From NCBI GenBank assembly GCA_026018925.1, contig JAKSZU010000016.1, positions 32,421,377-32,485,376 on the forward strand: DNA of 64,000 nt, given 5' to 3'. The notes beneath the pieces were generated by a model. The model made no database searches. It saw only the letters and a list, made by a program, of their open reading frames with translations, and was not told the origin of the DNA. The stretch comes from Tupaia tana (taxonomy: Eukaryota; Chordata; Mammalia; Scandentia; Tupaiidae). Within the stretch, counting starts at the first letter, position 1. Each line of letters begins with the position of its first letter. The position numbers and the translations under genes were made by a program. Below, piece by piece: positions 51,201-61,900 of the stretch.

Positions 51201-51490
51201 AAACTTATGCTGGCATGTGTTCCTGCATGCCCGAGATCCTGAGAGGAGAATGGTGGAGAAAGAATTGCAGCGTGGCCATGGGAATGTGTGTGTGGGGGGG
51301 AATTTCTTTTCTTCTGTCTGTCTGTCTCTCTAAGGAACTCACATGCCATATAGCAAAAAAAAAAAACAAAAAAAACTCAAAAAAAAGCACTTAATTTGCA
51401 AGTCAAACTAATCCTAAGGTTAAGCTAGATTCAGCTTGCGGGTATAACCAGGTAATGCTCCTCTACTCAGTTTTTTAAATATGACCTTCT

Positions 51491-52026
51491 GGGAGCCAGC
51501 AGGTTGCATGGCGGTTAAGGCCCAGGACTTCCACATGGTCGTCCAGGATTCCAGTCCTGGACCTGGCAGCTTGAAAACTATGCTAGGTGTGGGACCAGCA
51601 GTTAGCATAATGGCTATGTCACTGGACTCCCACATAGTCGACCGCGGTTCGCATCCCGGACGCAGTGGCTTAAACTCATGCCGGGCGCCTGTGCGTGCGT
51701 GCCCAAGATCCCGAGAGGAGAATGGAGGAGAAGGGATTGCGGCGTGCCCATCCCCCCTGGGGGGTGATTTCCTGCTTTCTGTCTCTCTGTCTGTCTGGCG
51801 AGCGCATGCGCCCTATAGCAAAAACCTCTCAAAAAAAAAAAAAAAAAAAAAAGAAAACTATGCTAGGTGTGTGTGTGTATATGCATATATGCCCAAAATC
51901 CTGAGAGGAGAATGGAAGAGAAGGGATTGCAGCATGGTCATACCCCTTTGGGGATTATTTCTTACTTTGTCTCTGTCTCTCTCCAGCTAGCATATATACC
52001 CTATGGCAAAGCCTAACAACAATAAA
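51491..52026 (+). mobile_element. L/O tRNA SINE holding a nested L SINE
   Basis: GGGAGCCAGCAGGTTGCATG head; body resumes at 51853 with CTGAGAGGAGAATGGAAGAG and ends CCCTATGGCAAAGCC. Outer target ATGACCTT is seen on both sides. Confidence 0.9.
51592..51852 (+). mobile_element. L-type tRNA SINE nested in a SINE, young
   Basis: CpG-rich; B box GGTTCGCATCC; A22 tail. Perfect 19-bp duplication GAAAACTATGCTAGGTGTG at 51573-51591 and 51853-51871. Confidence 0.97.
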
Positions 52027-52467
52027 AAATGACCTTTTGTACTTATCACAATGTATTTAGTATTTGAGTTTATTTGGCTTCTGCAGTTAACTATGAGTGT
52101 CTGAGTGGCTTTATCGTCCTCTTATAGGGACTATTCCACAACCTTGAAGATGATAGATAATAGATTTTAATTTTGAAAACCCAGTAGAACTAAAAATATG
52201 ATATTCAGCTAACACTCTGCAGAGAAGCAAGAAGCTAGGTGGCAAAGTGCCTTCATATGTGTTCCATAGACACTCTGTCCCCAAGATCATCAAGACTGCT
52301 TTCTAAATCTGTGGGACACTTCTCAGTCTTAACCCTTTCTTGACCATTTTATAGTCATTTAATAATGTTGAAAACTACTTTAATTTCGAAATTTCCTGTA
52401 CCTTTGATTTCACAAACACCTTGCCCTATCCGTAGTGTGCGTGTGGTGGGGGCACTGACCCTTTAAT
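52027..52467. other. Upstream intergenic sequence, nothing recognised
   Basis: Mixed composition; no gene or named repeat. Confidence 0.5.
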
Positions 52468-52710
52468 TTTTTTTTTTTGAGAGATTTTTTTTTTGCTATA
52501 GAGTGCATGCACTTACTGTAGAGAGACAGACAGAAGGCAACAAATCACCCCCTGGGGGGGATGGCCATGCCACAGTCTCTTCTCCTCTCAGGACTTTGGG
52601 CATGCATGCACTTGCACACAGCATGAATTTTAATCAGCTGGGCCCAGGACTCAAATTGCAGTCTACTATGTGGGAGTCTAGTACTGGAACCATTATACCA
52701 TCTGCTGGTC
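52468..52710 (-). mobile_element. L-type tRNA SINE, older
   Basis: T-run, TTTGCTATAGAGTGCATGCA, GGACTCAAATTGCAG, CCATCTGCTGGTCTC. Confidence 0.9.
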
Positions 52711-52871
52711 TCTTAATCTCTTATTTTAGAAAATTTTAAACCTATAGGAAAATATGAACACAGTTTACCTTTTTGCCACATCTACTATATATTTTTATAT
52801 TTCCATATATACACACATAAACTTTGTTTAGAACAGGTTGAAAATAAGTTGTAAACTTCATGCCATGTAAG

Positions 52872-53545
52872 CCCACAACACTTCATCCCGTCTCCCCCCA
52901 AACAAGGACCTCCAATACACCTTGAATGTGACTGTATTTAAAGATAGGGCCTTTCAAGAGGTAAATAAAGTCAAATGAAGTCAAAAGAGTGAAGACCTGA
53001 TTTGATAGGACTGTTGTCCTATAAGAAACGAAAGAGACATCAGGGATGTACACACAGAAAAAAAAAACAAAAAACCAAACATGAGAACACATGGGATCAG
53101 CAGATAGCTTAATAGTCATATTACTGAACTCCCATGTGGTTGACTACAGTTCTAGCCCTGGACTTGGCAGCTTAAGACTCATGTCGGGCACGTGTACATG
53201 TGTGCCCAAGATCCCAAGAGGAGAATGGAGGAAATGGGATTGCAGCTTGACCATCTCTGCTAAGGGGGTGATTTCTCACTTTCTGTTTGTCTCTTTGGCA
53301 AGCACACATGTCCTGTGGCAAAAATCTCTCTAAAAAGTGAAAGAAAACAAACAAACAAACAAACATACAAACAAACAAAAAAACAGAGAGAAGGTGACCC
53401 TCTGCAAGTCAAGGAGAGAGGCTTCAGGAAAAACCAAACCTGAGGGCACCTTTATCTTGAATTTCCAGACTCTGGAACTGTAAGAAAATAAATGCCGGCC
53501 CAGTGTGTGCCATTTTGTTTTGGTAGCCTGAGCAGACCCTGTAAG
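52872..53545 (+). mobile_element. MaLR LTR (MLT1-like), split by a SINE
   Basis: TTGAATGTGACTGTATTTAA, AGATAGGGCCTTTCAAGAGG, GATAGGACTGTTGTCCTATA, AAGTCAAGGAGAGAGGCTTC, GAACTGTAAGAAAATAAATG and GGTAGCCTGAGCAGACCCTG follow the MLT1 LTR in order. SINE at 53093. Confidence 0.7.
53093..53375 (+). mobile_element. L-type tRNA SINE in the LTR
   Basis: GGGATCAGCAGATAGCTTAA head, AGTTCTAGCCCTGG, GGAGAATGGAGGAAATGGG, (AAAC)n tail up to about 53375. Confidence 0.9.
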
Positions 53546-54794
53546 ACTTTCTAAGACCAGGTTGTTTCCTTTCCCCAGTGGAGGGTTACCAGAGTAAATT
53601 GTTGTTGCTTCTTCTGTGCAAGGAGTGAGAGAGAATCATTATTTATCCATTTGGTTGTTGCACTGTTCTTCCTCCTGAAGACTTGGTCTCTTCTTCAGGC
53701 AGTAGAGTTTCTATCTGAACACTGGCTTGGGTCCAGAAACCAGGCAAGGTATCAGGATATCATGGGGTGGTAGCCCTTGGCACTGATCACCCACCCTTGA
53801 ATTTCCTTGATTGTACAGATTAAGTAGCTCACTTGTTGGCCTTCCATCTGTTTTGCCCAGGGGTCCCTTGTTCTATGAACCATATCCATGACCCATCAAA
53901 TGAGCTGACCTACCTCTGATTGCTCTCTTATGGTAATTGCATTTACCTGACTTCTAACTATAAGCAGTTAAGCACTGTCACCAGTCCTCTATTATTTCAG
54001 GTTCTATGATCACCTATATTTCTTGACTATCTGATACATCATACCTGCTGGTTTCCATTGCTAAAACGGCCCTGTTCACCACAGTGAGAGTTGTATACTT
54101 GCACATTCAGGAATTGCTACCTTGTCCTGGGGGTACCTTTGTGTTCCATTCACACTAGCACATTTACCTCATGGCCAGCTGGGCTGGTGGCCTGCTGTCA
54201 GAGTCCTGGCTTAGTATGTGCTCTCTCTCAGACCCCTCCAGTACCAACTATCCCAGGCTGGACTCTCCAGAAGGCCCAGTGTGAGGTAGAGGTCAGCCCA
54301 CAGATGGGTGCTCTTGGGAACACCACGTAAGGAAGGGGTGGGAAGAGCAGGACAGGCAGGAAGCAAGATGGGAAAGAAGGTGATAGGGATGGAAGTAATG
54401 GGAGGGGAAAGGAGGAGGGAAAAAGGAAGGGAGAAGGACAGAACTCAAGTAGGAAGACAGACATTGGGCTGCAGTTCACACTCAAGGAGTACCTCAGCCA
54501 AGCCCTCATAGAGCTCTAAAGCTAGGACGGCTTTTCAGAGCTGATGTGATGAGACAAAGGGACCTGGTCTTTATACTGCCACATTGATCGGGCACTAGAT
54601 GTAGGCTGCTTCAGGAGGAGGCAAAGCGAGCTAAAGCAGAGGCAGTTCCAGAGAGAGCTGTCAGCTGAGGTCTTTGTGCTGACAGCATTCCCAGTTGCTG
54701 GAGAAATAAGGCCTTCCACTCCTTCTGAAGGAGGTTATGGATGGTGCACTGGAAATTTTACATGAGCACATTCGGCAAACTCAAAAGTTAGTAT
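53546..54794. other. Upstream intergenic sequence, 1.25 kb, unrecognised
   Basis: No young SINE. 54340-54460 is purine-rich (GGGAGGGGAAAGGAGGAGGG). Short frames do not match any family I know; old retroviral internal sequence is possible but not shown. Confidence 0.45.
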
Positions 54795-54808
54795 AAGAAC
54801 AGCACCTA

Positions 54809-55077
54809 AGGGACCAGCAGTTAACGTAATGGCTATGTCGCTGGACTCCCATGTATTGACAGCGGTTCACATCCCGGACCCGGTGGCTTAAAACTCACGC
54901 CGGGTGCATGTGCATGCATGCCCAAGATCCCGAGAGGAGAATGGAGGAGAAGGGATTGCTGCGTGGCCATCCCCCCTGGGGGGTGATTTCTTGCTTTCTG
55001 TTTCTCTGTCTCTCTTTGTCTGTCTGGTGAGCGCACACGCCCTATAGCAAAAACCTCTCCAAAAAAAAAAAAAAAAA
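54809..55077 (+). mobile_element. L-type tRNA SINE, young
   Basis: A box TAACGTAATGG, B box GGTTCACATCC, A19 tail. Perfect 14-bp duplication AAGAACAGCACCTA at 54795-54808 and 55078-55091. Confidence 0.96.
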
Positions 55078-55483
55078 AAGAACAGCACCTAAAATAAAGT
55101 GCATATTCAGACTTCTCAGTTTCCCAAATGACTTTTATAGTTACTCTTATATTTCAATCCAGGATTGAATCTAGAATCATTCATTGAATTTAGTTGTCCC
55201 TCTCTTTTGTACTTTTTAAAAATTTTTTATTAGATCAGTCTCTCCCTGGTTGTGCTTTTGTTTTTGTTTATTTGTTGTAGTTTTGATCTTTCTTGATGAA
55301 CATTTTTGCAGTGTCCAGGACAAAAGTCCTACAATCTTTATTTATCTGATTGTTTCCTCACTTGATTAGGTTCAAGTTAAACATTTCTGACAAGAATACT
55401 CCTCACAGGTGATATGGACTTCCTGCTCTCTTGAATTGGAAAACTTATTTGTCCCATATCGGGGACAAAGTTCAATCACAGGT

Positions 55484-55708
55484 CTGCCAGGGCATGGTGG
55501 TTAAGGTGGCTGACTGTGTGGTTCATGTCTTGGACCTGGAGACTTGAAAAACACACCAAGCATGTACATGTGTGTGTGTACATGCTCAAAATCTTGGAAG
55601 GAGAAATGTGGCATGACGACCCCCCAAAGGGATGCTTTCTCACTTTCCCTCTCTCTTTCTCTTTTGGGCATACATGCCTTTTAGCAAATTTTAAAAAAAG
55701 AAAACAAA
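55484..55708 (+). mobile_element. O-type tRNA SINE
   Basis: TGCCAGGGCATGGTGGTTAA head, GGTTCATGTCTTGG, GGAAGGAGAAATGTGGCATG body, CTTTTAGCAAATTTTAAAAA. Confidence 0.8.
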
Positions 55709-55711
55709 ATC

Positions 55712-55893
55712 AGGGCCAGCAGTTGGCATGGTCATTAAAGGCGCTGGGTTCCCACATGGCTGACCACGGTTCAAGTCCTGGACCCGATGGTTTGCTTTCT
55801 CATTTTCCCTCTCTCTCTCTCCATGTGTCTCTCTGGTCAAATTAAAATAAATTTTAAAAATAAATAATTATTTTTAAAAATAACTAATGGAAT
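55712..55893 (+). mobile_element. S-type tRNA SINE
   Basis: AGGGCCAGCAGTTGGCATGG head, GGTTCAAGTCC, CT tract, AAATAAATAATTATTTTTAA tail. Confidence 0.9.
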
Positions 55894-55900
55894 TAAGTAA

Positions 55901-56161
55901 TTTTTTTTTTTGAGAGGTTTTTGCTATAGGGCGTATGCACTTGCCAGACAGACAGAGAAAGACAGAGAGATAGAAAGCGAGAAATCACCCCCCAGGGGGT
56001 ATGGCCACACCACAATCCCTTCTCCTCCATTCTCCTCTCGGGATCTTGGGCACGCACGCACATGCGCCTGGCGTGAGTTTAAGTCACCAGGTCCGGGACT
56101 CGAACCACGGTCAACTACATGGGAGTCGAGCGACATAGCCATTACGGTAACTGCTGGTCCC
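55901..56161 (-). mobile_element. L-type tRNA SINE, young
   Basis: GAGAGGTTTTTGCTATAGGG, B-box complement GGACTCGAACC, CGGTAACTGCTGGTCCC. Confidence 0.94.
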
Positions 56162-56335
56162 GTATTTTTAAAAATCATTACTTATAAAGGTGGTATCAAT
56201 CAGATTATTCTATCATAAAGTCACCTTTTCTTACTTTGAAATTAGTAAATTATTGGTAAGGTGATACTTGAGACTGGAAAACCAGCTTCTCTACTGTCTC
56301 TTACCTTGATAGTTTTATTGGCATCCATTTCTGAT

Positions 56336-56580
56336 TTTTTTTTTTTTTTTTTAAGATTTTTGCCAAAAGGTGCATGCTCTCACTGGAGAGAAACATTGAA
56401 AGGCAATGAGAGGGAAAGAGAGAAATCACTGCCCAAGGGGGGTATGGGCATGCTGCAACCCCTCCTCCTACATTCTCCTTTTGGGGTTTTGGGCACGCAA
56501 AAGCCTCTGGGTCTGGAACTTGAACTACAGTTGGCTATGTAGGAGTCCGGCACCTTAACTACCACACCTCCTGCTGGCTC
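56336..56580 (-). mobile_element. O-type tRNA SINE
   Basis: AAGATTTTTGCCAAAAGGTG, CCTCCTCCTACATTCTCCTT, GGAACTTGAACTACAG. Perfect duplication CCATTTCTGAT at 56325-56335 and 56581-56591. Confidence 0.92.
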
Positions 56581-56640
56581 CCATTTCTGATCTTGTATTG
56601 CATTAATTATTATACTGGGGTTACAAAGTGAGAATTTTTC

Positions 56641-56900
56641 TTTTCTTTTTCTTTTTTTTGAGAGATTTTTGCTATAGGGTGCATGCGCTCGCCAGACAGA
56701 GACAGAGAGACAGAGAGCGAGAAATCACCCCCCAGGGGGGATGACCATGCTACAATCCCTTCTCCTCCATTCTCCTCTCGGGATCTTGGGCACGCACGCA
56801 CACGCGCCTGGCGTGAGTTTATGCCACTGTGTCTGGGACTCGAACCACAGTCGACTACATGGGAGTCCAGTGACATAGCCATTACGCTAACTGCTGGTCC
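56641..56900 (-). mobile_element. L-type tRNA SINE, young
   Basis: CpG-rich reverse copy; B-box complement GGACTCGAACCAC. Target CAAAGTGAGAATTTTTC (56624-56640) / CAAAGTGGGGATTTTTC (56901-56917). Confidence 0.95.
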
Positions 56901-57020
56901 CAAAGTGGGGATTTTTCTAATTCTAGTACTTCTACATTTATTTGCAGGCACACCTCTATAAAGGTCTCTCCACCTTTTCTAGTATCGTGTCATGAGAGAC
57001 TCTTTTACTATTCAGTATGT

Positions 57021-57302
57021 TAGGGAGCAGCAGATGGCATAACAGTTCCATCACTGAACTCCCACGTAGTCAAATGCTGTTTGAGGCCTGGACCCGGTGA
57101 CTTAAAACTCATGCCATGTGTTATCCCAAGAGGAGAATGGAGGAGAAGGGATTGTAACATGGCCATCCTCCCTGGAGGCGGGGGGGGGGGGGGGGGGGGG
57201 GGGGGGGGAGGGGGGACGGCGGGGCGGTATTTCTCACTTTTTGTCTCTCTCTCCAGCAAGCATATGCACCCTATAGCAAATACCTCTAAAAACAAACAAA
57301 AA
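57021..57302 (+). mobile_element. L-type tRNA SINE with a poly(G) expansion
   Basis: GGGAGCAGCAGATGGCATAA head, GTTTGAGGCCTGG, GAGGAGAATGGAGGAGAAGG; then the CCTGGGGGG site has become a G29 run; CCTATAGCAAATACCTCT end. Confidence 0.9.
57180..57208 (+). repeat. G29 homopolymer
   Basis: Unbroken G from 57180 to 57208, then AGGGGGGACGGCGGGGCGG. Strong G-quadruplex potential, and prone to length error in sequencing. Confidence 0.9.
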
Positions 57303-57633
57303 ACTATCCAATATATAATAATCCATTAACATCAAGATTCTTTTGATGCTTAAACTGTCCCATATTTGACTAGTGGGAGTCCTTTCAAGCTGGTGTTGTA
57401 TTCTTTGTACCAAGTCAGTCATCCTCTGAGCATTTGCTCATGGTACTAGGCTCACTTTGTGCTTTTCCTGAATGACATGGAAGGAAATGACTCTCTAAGG
57501 AGCTCTGGTTCTTCGTGAGGTATAATATTTAGAACCAAGATTTGCATGCTCACTGACTGTCTTTTCTACAGGAGTATCATCACTTCAGAGGCCTTGTCAT
57601 GGATAGCACTGTCTTTTTAAAAAGTTCTAAGAG

Positions 57634-57856
57634 CAGGGCCAACAGATAGTGTGGTGGTTGTCACTGGACTCCCCCCTGGCTGACCATGGTTTGAATACTG
57701 GGCCAGGCAGGATGGGATGGAGAAGGGATTGGTGTGACCACATCCCACGAGGAGGTGCTTTCTCCCTCTCCCTTTGAGAACTTTTCTGTTCTCGCTCTGC
57801 TTTTCTTTGGTCAAATTAAATAACAATAATAAATATAATTAAACAAAAAATTCTTT
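57634..57856 (+). mobile_element. SINE with O-type body and S-type tail
   Basis: CAGGGCCAACAGATAGTGTG head, then GGGATGGAGAAGGGATTGG and GTGCTTTCTCCCTC as in O copies, but ends TTTGGTCAAATTAAATAACA with AATAAATATAATTAAAC and TTCTTTAAAA as in S copies. Target AAAAAGTTCTAAG at 57619-57631 and 57857-57869. Confidence 0.85.
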
Positions 57857-57870
57857 AAAAAGTTCTAAGT

Positions 57871-58053
57871 GGGGGACCAGCAGGTGGTGTGGTGGTTAAG
57901 GCGCTGGACACTCCCACATGGCCGACCAGGGTTCAAGTCCCGAATCTGGTGGCTTACTTTCTCACTTCCTCTCTTTCTCACTGTTACCCTCTGTCTCTCT
58001 CTGGTCAAACTAAAAAATAAATGAATGAATAAATAAAATAAATAATTATTTTT
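57871..58053 (+). mobile_element. S-type tRNA SINE
   Basis: GGGACCAGCAGGTGGTGTGG head, GGTTCAAGTCC, CT tract, AATGAATGAATAAATAAAAT tail. Followed by AAAAAATGTTCTAAG, the third copy of the target. Confidence 0.93.
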
Positions 58054-58069
58054 AAAAAATGTTCTAAGT

Positions 58070-58410
58070 GTTCACTAGTACTCTGCTTTTATCTAAAACT
58101 ATGTATCCTTCTCTTCCTCCCACATCATACTTGTTTCTCTCTTCTCTCCTAAAGTGAGAACCCTGGTTTCAGTAATATCAAAGATTTGCTGTAGCCTACA
58201 ATGTCTTTGCCTGTTTTTTAAGTGTTTGTTCTTTTCTCATATGATTCATGCCAGTGGTTTTAATCATTAGGTATATCAAAATGACTTACTATGACTTTAT
58301 CTCAAATTTTTTTCTGAGCATCACATTAGTGTGGCTCATTGCATCTAATGACTCACTTCTGCTTGGATGCCTCATACACAGCTCAAATTTAATTAATGTT
58401 TGATGGATGT
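58070..58410. other. Upstream intergenic sequence, nothing recognised
   Basis: T-rich, no gene or repeat named. Confidence 0.5.
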
Positions 58411-58944
58411 TGTGATGGTTAATTTTAGGTGTCAACTTGACTGGAGTAAGTAATACCTAGAGAACTGGTAAGGCATTCTTTTTTGGTGAATCTGTGCAGA
58501 TGTTTCCAGAAGACTGGTGTGTAAGTCTGCAGAGTGAGTGGGGAGAATCTGCCCTTAACATGGATGGGTAGCATCCAATCAGCTAGGGGCCTAAATAGAA
58601 CAAAAACTAAGGAAAGGACAATCAGTCTCTTTCTACAGGAGCTGACACTTTCCCCTTGCCTCAGCCATCAGAATTCCAGGCTCTCCAGGACTTGCGTAGT
58701 GGTTCCCCCATGTTCTCAGGCTTTTGGTCTTGGACTGAGTCATACTGTTGGTTCCCCTGGCTCTGAAGCCTGCAGACTTGGACTGAGCCACTGTACCCTT
58801 ACCAACATCCCTGAGCCTCCAACTTGCAGTCGGCCTCTAGTAGGATTTCTCAGCTGCCCTAATTGTGTGAGTCAATTTCTCTAACATCTCTCTTAGATCT
58901 CTATGAGATGTATTAGTTCAGTTTCTTCAGAGAAATCTAATACA
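58411..58944 (+). mobile_element. ERV-L LTR (MLT2-like), solo
   Basis: Starts TGTGATGGTTAATTTTAGGT with GTCAACTTGACTGG, then GCATCCAATCAGCTAGGGGC, AATAGAACAAAAACTAAGG, GGCTTTTGGTCTTGGACTGA, and ends TTCTTCAGAGAAATCTAATA CA. The TG...CA ends fit an LTR. The 116-codon frame inside (58534-58884) is part of this LTR, not a gene. Confidence 0.72.
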
Positions 58945-59269
58945 AATATCCAAAACTAAACTCAACATTCTCTCTAGTTTTTGCCGTATACATGAGGGGA
59001 GGGAAGTGAGACAGGGAATAAATGAATACATGTCTTTTAGAACAATTCACATATAGAATGGATAAAGCAAAATTCTGCGAATATACAAAAAAGCACTGAC
59101 TTGTACAATTTTAAAGGGTGAATCATGGCAACTCAATAAAGCTTTTTTTTGAATGTTTTATTATTTAATTTATTTTTACATTTTTCCACATTTATTTACA
59201 TATCAAAAAGTTTTAATTCATACTCCATAGTTCTTGAAAATTAATAACTTTCAAAATTTCAAAATATTT
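58945..59269. other. Upstream intergenic sequence, nothing recognised
   Basis: AT-rich spacer ending in the SINE target AATTTCAAAATATTT. Confidence 0.5.
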
Positions 59270-59439
59270 GGGACCAGCAGGTGCTGGACATTCCCACATG
59301 GCCAAACAGGGTTCAAGTCCTGAATCTAGTGGTTTGCTTTCTCACTTCCTGTCTCTCTCACTCTCACCCTTTGTCTCTCTCTGATCAAATGAAAAAAATC
59401 AATGAATGAATAAATAAAATAAAATAACTGTTTTTAAAA
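59270..59439 (+). mobile_element. S-type tRNA SINE lacking the A box
   Basis: GGGACCAGCAGGTGCTGGAC: the stretch between CAGGT and GCTGG that holds the A box is gone. B box GGTTCAAGTCC kept. Perfect 15-bp duplication AATTTCAAAATATTT at 59255-59269 and 59440-59454. Confidence 0.94.
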
Positions 59440-59525
59440 AATTTCAAAATATTTCTTATAATTTTGTATAATTTTGTTTATGACCCTATAACAACAGAAA
59501 CAGTATGGTTTTAAATATTTTTGAG

Positions 59526-59788
59526 AGGGACCAGCAGTTGGCGTAATGGCTATGTCGCTGGACTCCCACGTAGGCGACTGCGGTTTGAGTCCTGGACCTG
59601 GTGGCTTAAACTCACGCCAGGTGCATGTGCGTGCGTGCCCCAAGATCCTGAGAGGAGAATGGAGGAGAAGGGATTGTGGCGTGGCCATCCCCCCTGGGGG
59701 TTGATTTCTCGCTTTCTGTCTCTCTGTCTCTGTCTGTCTGTCTGGCTGGCGAGCACACGCGTCCTGTAGCAAAATCCTCTCAAAAAAA
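59526..59788 (+). mobile_element. L-type tRNA SINE, young
   Basis: A box TGGCGTAATGG, B box GGTTTGAGTCC, CpG-rich body, short A tail running into TATATATA. Confidence 0.93.
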
Positions 59789-59850
59789 AATATATATATA
59801 TATTTATTTATTTTATATATATATTTTATTATATATATATTTTTTTTTGA
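59789..59850. repeat. AT-rich microsatellite
   Basis: (TA)n and TATTTATT units directly after the SINE tail. Confidence 0.85.
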
Positions 59851-60535
59851 AAAAATATTTATATGTCAACTACTCAAATTGTTGAAAAGCAAATGCCCAG
59901 GACACTAGTCACACATAAACCTTCTCAATTCAGCCCTGCCCAAGTGTATTTTGTGATATACCATCTGCAAGCAAAGATTAGTCTCTTTTTCTTCCTTCCA
60001 AGTCTTTCTCAAGATAATTCTCTGATGTGGTTGCTCTTTTGCAATCTCTACTGATTACAATGCTGGGCTAGAAAAGCCTGGGTTATTTTATGTTATAAAT
60101 TCATATGTCTCTTCTAATCCTCTCTGCCAGGCAGAACTATTTATGGTACCAGGCCGTCTTTCTAAGAGCTTCTGTTAGCGTAATTGAGATCCACCTTAGT
60201 TCCATAGTTTTCTAATTAATCTTCAGATATGACATTCCAATCAAAGCCTTGTCCAATAATGAGTATTTCCGATTTCTGAATCAATGCAACAAGCATTATT
60301 GAACTTATGCAAATAACCCTTCTGCCACAAAATAAGAATATTCCCAAATATTTTCCAATTCCAGAGGGATCAAGAAGGAAGAAAAGTTTATGTTTCCATT
60401 TCAAGAAACAAACAAGAAAAACATTTTAACATATTGCTAAACCTATCAACAACTGAAAAGAAAGCAAACCGTTCAAATTGGGAAAACAAAGTATAGTAAA
60501 AAAAAAATAATGATTTATGCAAAAGTCATAAAATT
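59851..60535. other. Upstream intergenic sequence, nothing recognised
   Basis: No gene, RNA or named repeat seen. Confidence 0.5.
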
Positions 60536-61900
60536 CTATTTCGCCAGTTCAGTCTCATGGTCAAACTCTCTTCTGTTGAATATGCAGTGTTGCTGTGGTC
60601 CAATCTTTCCATTTAAATCCTGGGAGTTAAATTCTATGTTGTTATTGATATTTCTTGTTCCTAGCATTAAATTAGTCATTTTCTTGGCTGCCTTTTGTTC
60701 TCTTATTTCTGTATGTATCTTTAGTTTCACTGGTCAAGCACTCCTTTTAGAATTTCTTGAAGAGTGGGTCTGCTACTGGAAAATTCTTTCAAGTCTTGTT
60801 TATCTGAAAATGTTTTTTTTCTTTCTTTCCATATGAAAGATAATCTTGCCAGGTATAGTATTCTTGGTTGAAACTGTTTTTCACTAACACTTTGAATATA
60901 TTTTCCCATTCTTTCCTTGCTTGCATTGTTTCTGATGAGAGGTCTCAGGTTAGCCTGATAGGATAACCTTTATAAGTAACCTGGCATTTGCCTCTTGCCA
61001 ATTTTAGTATCTTGTCTTTGTAGATTTGACCAGTCTATGATGTGCCTTGGAGAAGTTCTTCTTGGGTTGATTCTATTAGGGGTCCTTTGTATATCTTGGG
61101 TCTGGATATTTGAATGCCTCTTTAGATTTGGAAAGTTTTCTTCCAAGATTTCATGGAATAGATTATCAATGCCTTTATTAGTTTCCTCACCTTTTGGGAT
61201 ACCAATTATCCGAATGTTTGAGCGCTTAATGCTGTCTAGTATTTCTCTTATAGTATTCTCATTTTTTGGGGTTATTTTATGGGGTTTTTGTTGTTGTTGT
61301 TGTTGTTTTCTAGACCAGAGGTTTTACCTTCAACATACGAGATTCAATTTTCTGCATGGACTAATTTACTTTTTTTAAAAAATTATTTTATTTGACTTTA
61401 TTTACTTATATTTGAGCAGAGTGGGACAGAATGAGAGAAAGTGAGAAAGCAAGCCTCCAGGCCTGGGATTCAAACCGTGGTCGGCCATGTGGGAGTCCAG
61501 CACCCTTAAACTCCACACCACCTGCCAGCCCCTGGACTAATCTACTTTTAACACTTTCGAGGGAAGTTTTGATTTCCTGAAGGATAGCCTTCATCTCTAA
61601 TAGCTCCATTTGATTCTTTTTCATGGTGTGTATTTCTTCTTTCAGATCATGAAAGAACTTCAACACCTCCTGTAACTCGTCTCTTTTCTCCTGCATCTTC
61701 TGGAGTTATCTCTCAGCACTTGCATCTCGTTCAGTTTTGTCAATATGAATATTCTGAAGTCTTTATCAGACATTTCCAAGAATTCTACTGTACTGTTTGT
61801 AGATGATGAAGTATTGTTCTTTTCCCTTACAGGAGAGACATTTTCTTGATTTCTTGTGTTTCTTGTACCTCTGCAGTTGTTTCTGCTCATTCTATGACAA
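60536..61900 (-). mobile_element. L1 5' part with ORF1 remnant
   Basis: On the minus strand an ORF1 start lies near 61890 (MSRNNCRGTRNTRNQENVSP), with a coiled-coil part at 61690-61540 (FHDLKEEIHTMKKNQMELLE). After the SINE at 61371-61532 come reverse-strand ORF1 RNA-binding parts at about 61300-60740. It ends near 60540. Frames are broken, and ORF2 is absent. Confidence 0.8.
61371..61532 (-). mobile_element. S-type tRNA SINE in the L1
   Basis: Reverse copy; B-box complement GGGATTCAAACCG. Target TGGACTAATTTACT (61357-61370) / TGGACTAATCTACT (61533-61546). Confidence 0.94.

Larger units (their letters stand above)
50674..51362 (+). mobile_element. Long tRNA SINE holding two nested SINEs
   Basis: The tRNA half is at 50674-50761 (GACTCCCATGTAGGTGAATG) and the rest at 51201-51362 (GAGAGGAGAATGGTGGAGAA, CATATAGCAAAAAA). 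The two inserts both sit at AAACTTATGC. Confidence 0.85.
55092..57620. mobile_element. Old LINE (L1M-type) fragment, split by many SINEs
   Basis: Successive blocks CTGATTGTTTCCTCACTTGA, GGTGATACTTGAGACTGGAA, CATAATCCATTAACATCAAG-like DNA, TTGATGCTTAAACTGTCCCA, GTGGGAGTCCTTTCAAGCTG and AAGGAGCTCTGGTTCTTCGT follow one known old LINE sequence. Family name and strand are uncertain. Confidence 0.5.

Noticed and set aside
58534-58884. 116-codon open frame
   Set aside because: Lies wholly inside the MLT2-like LTR.
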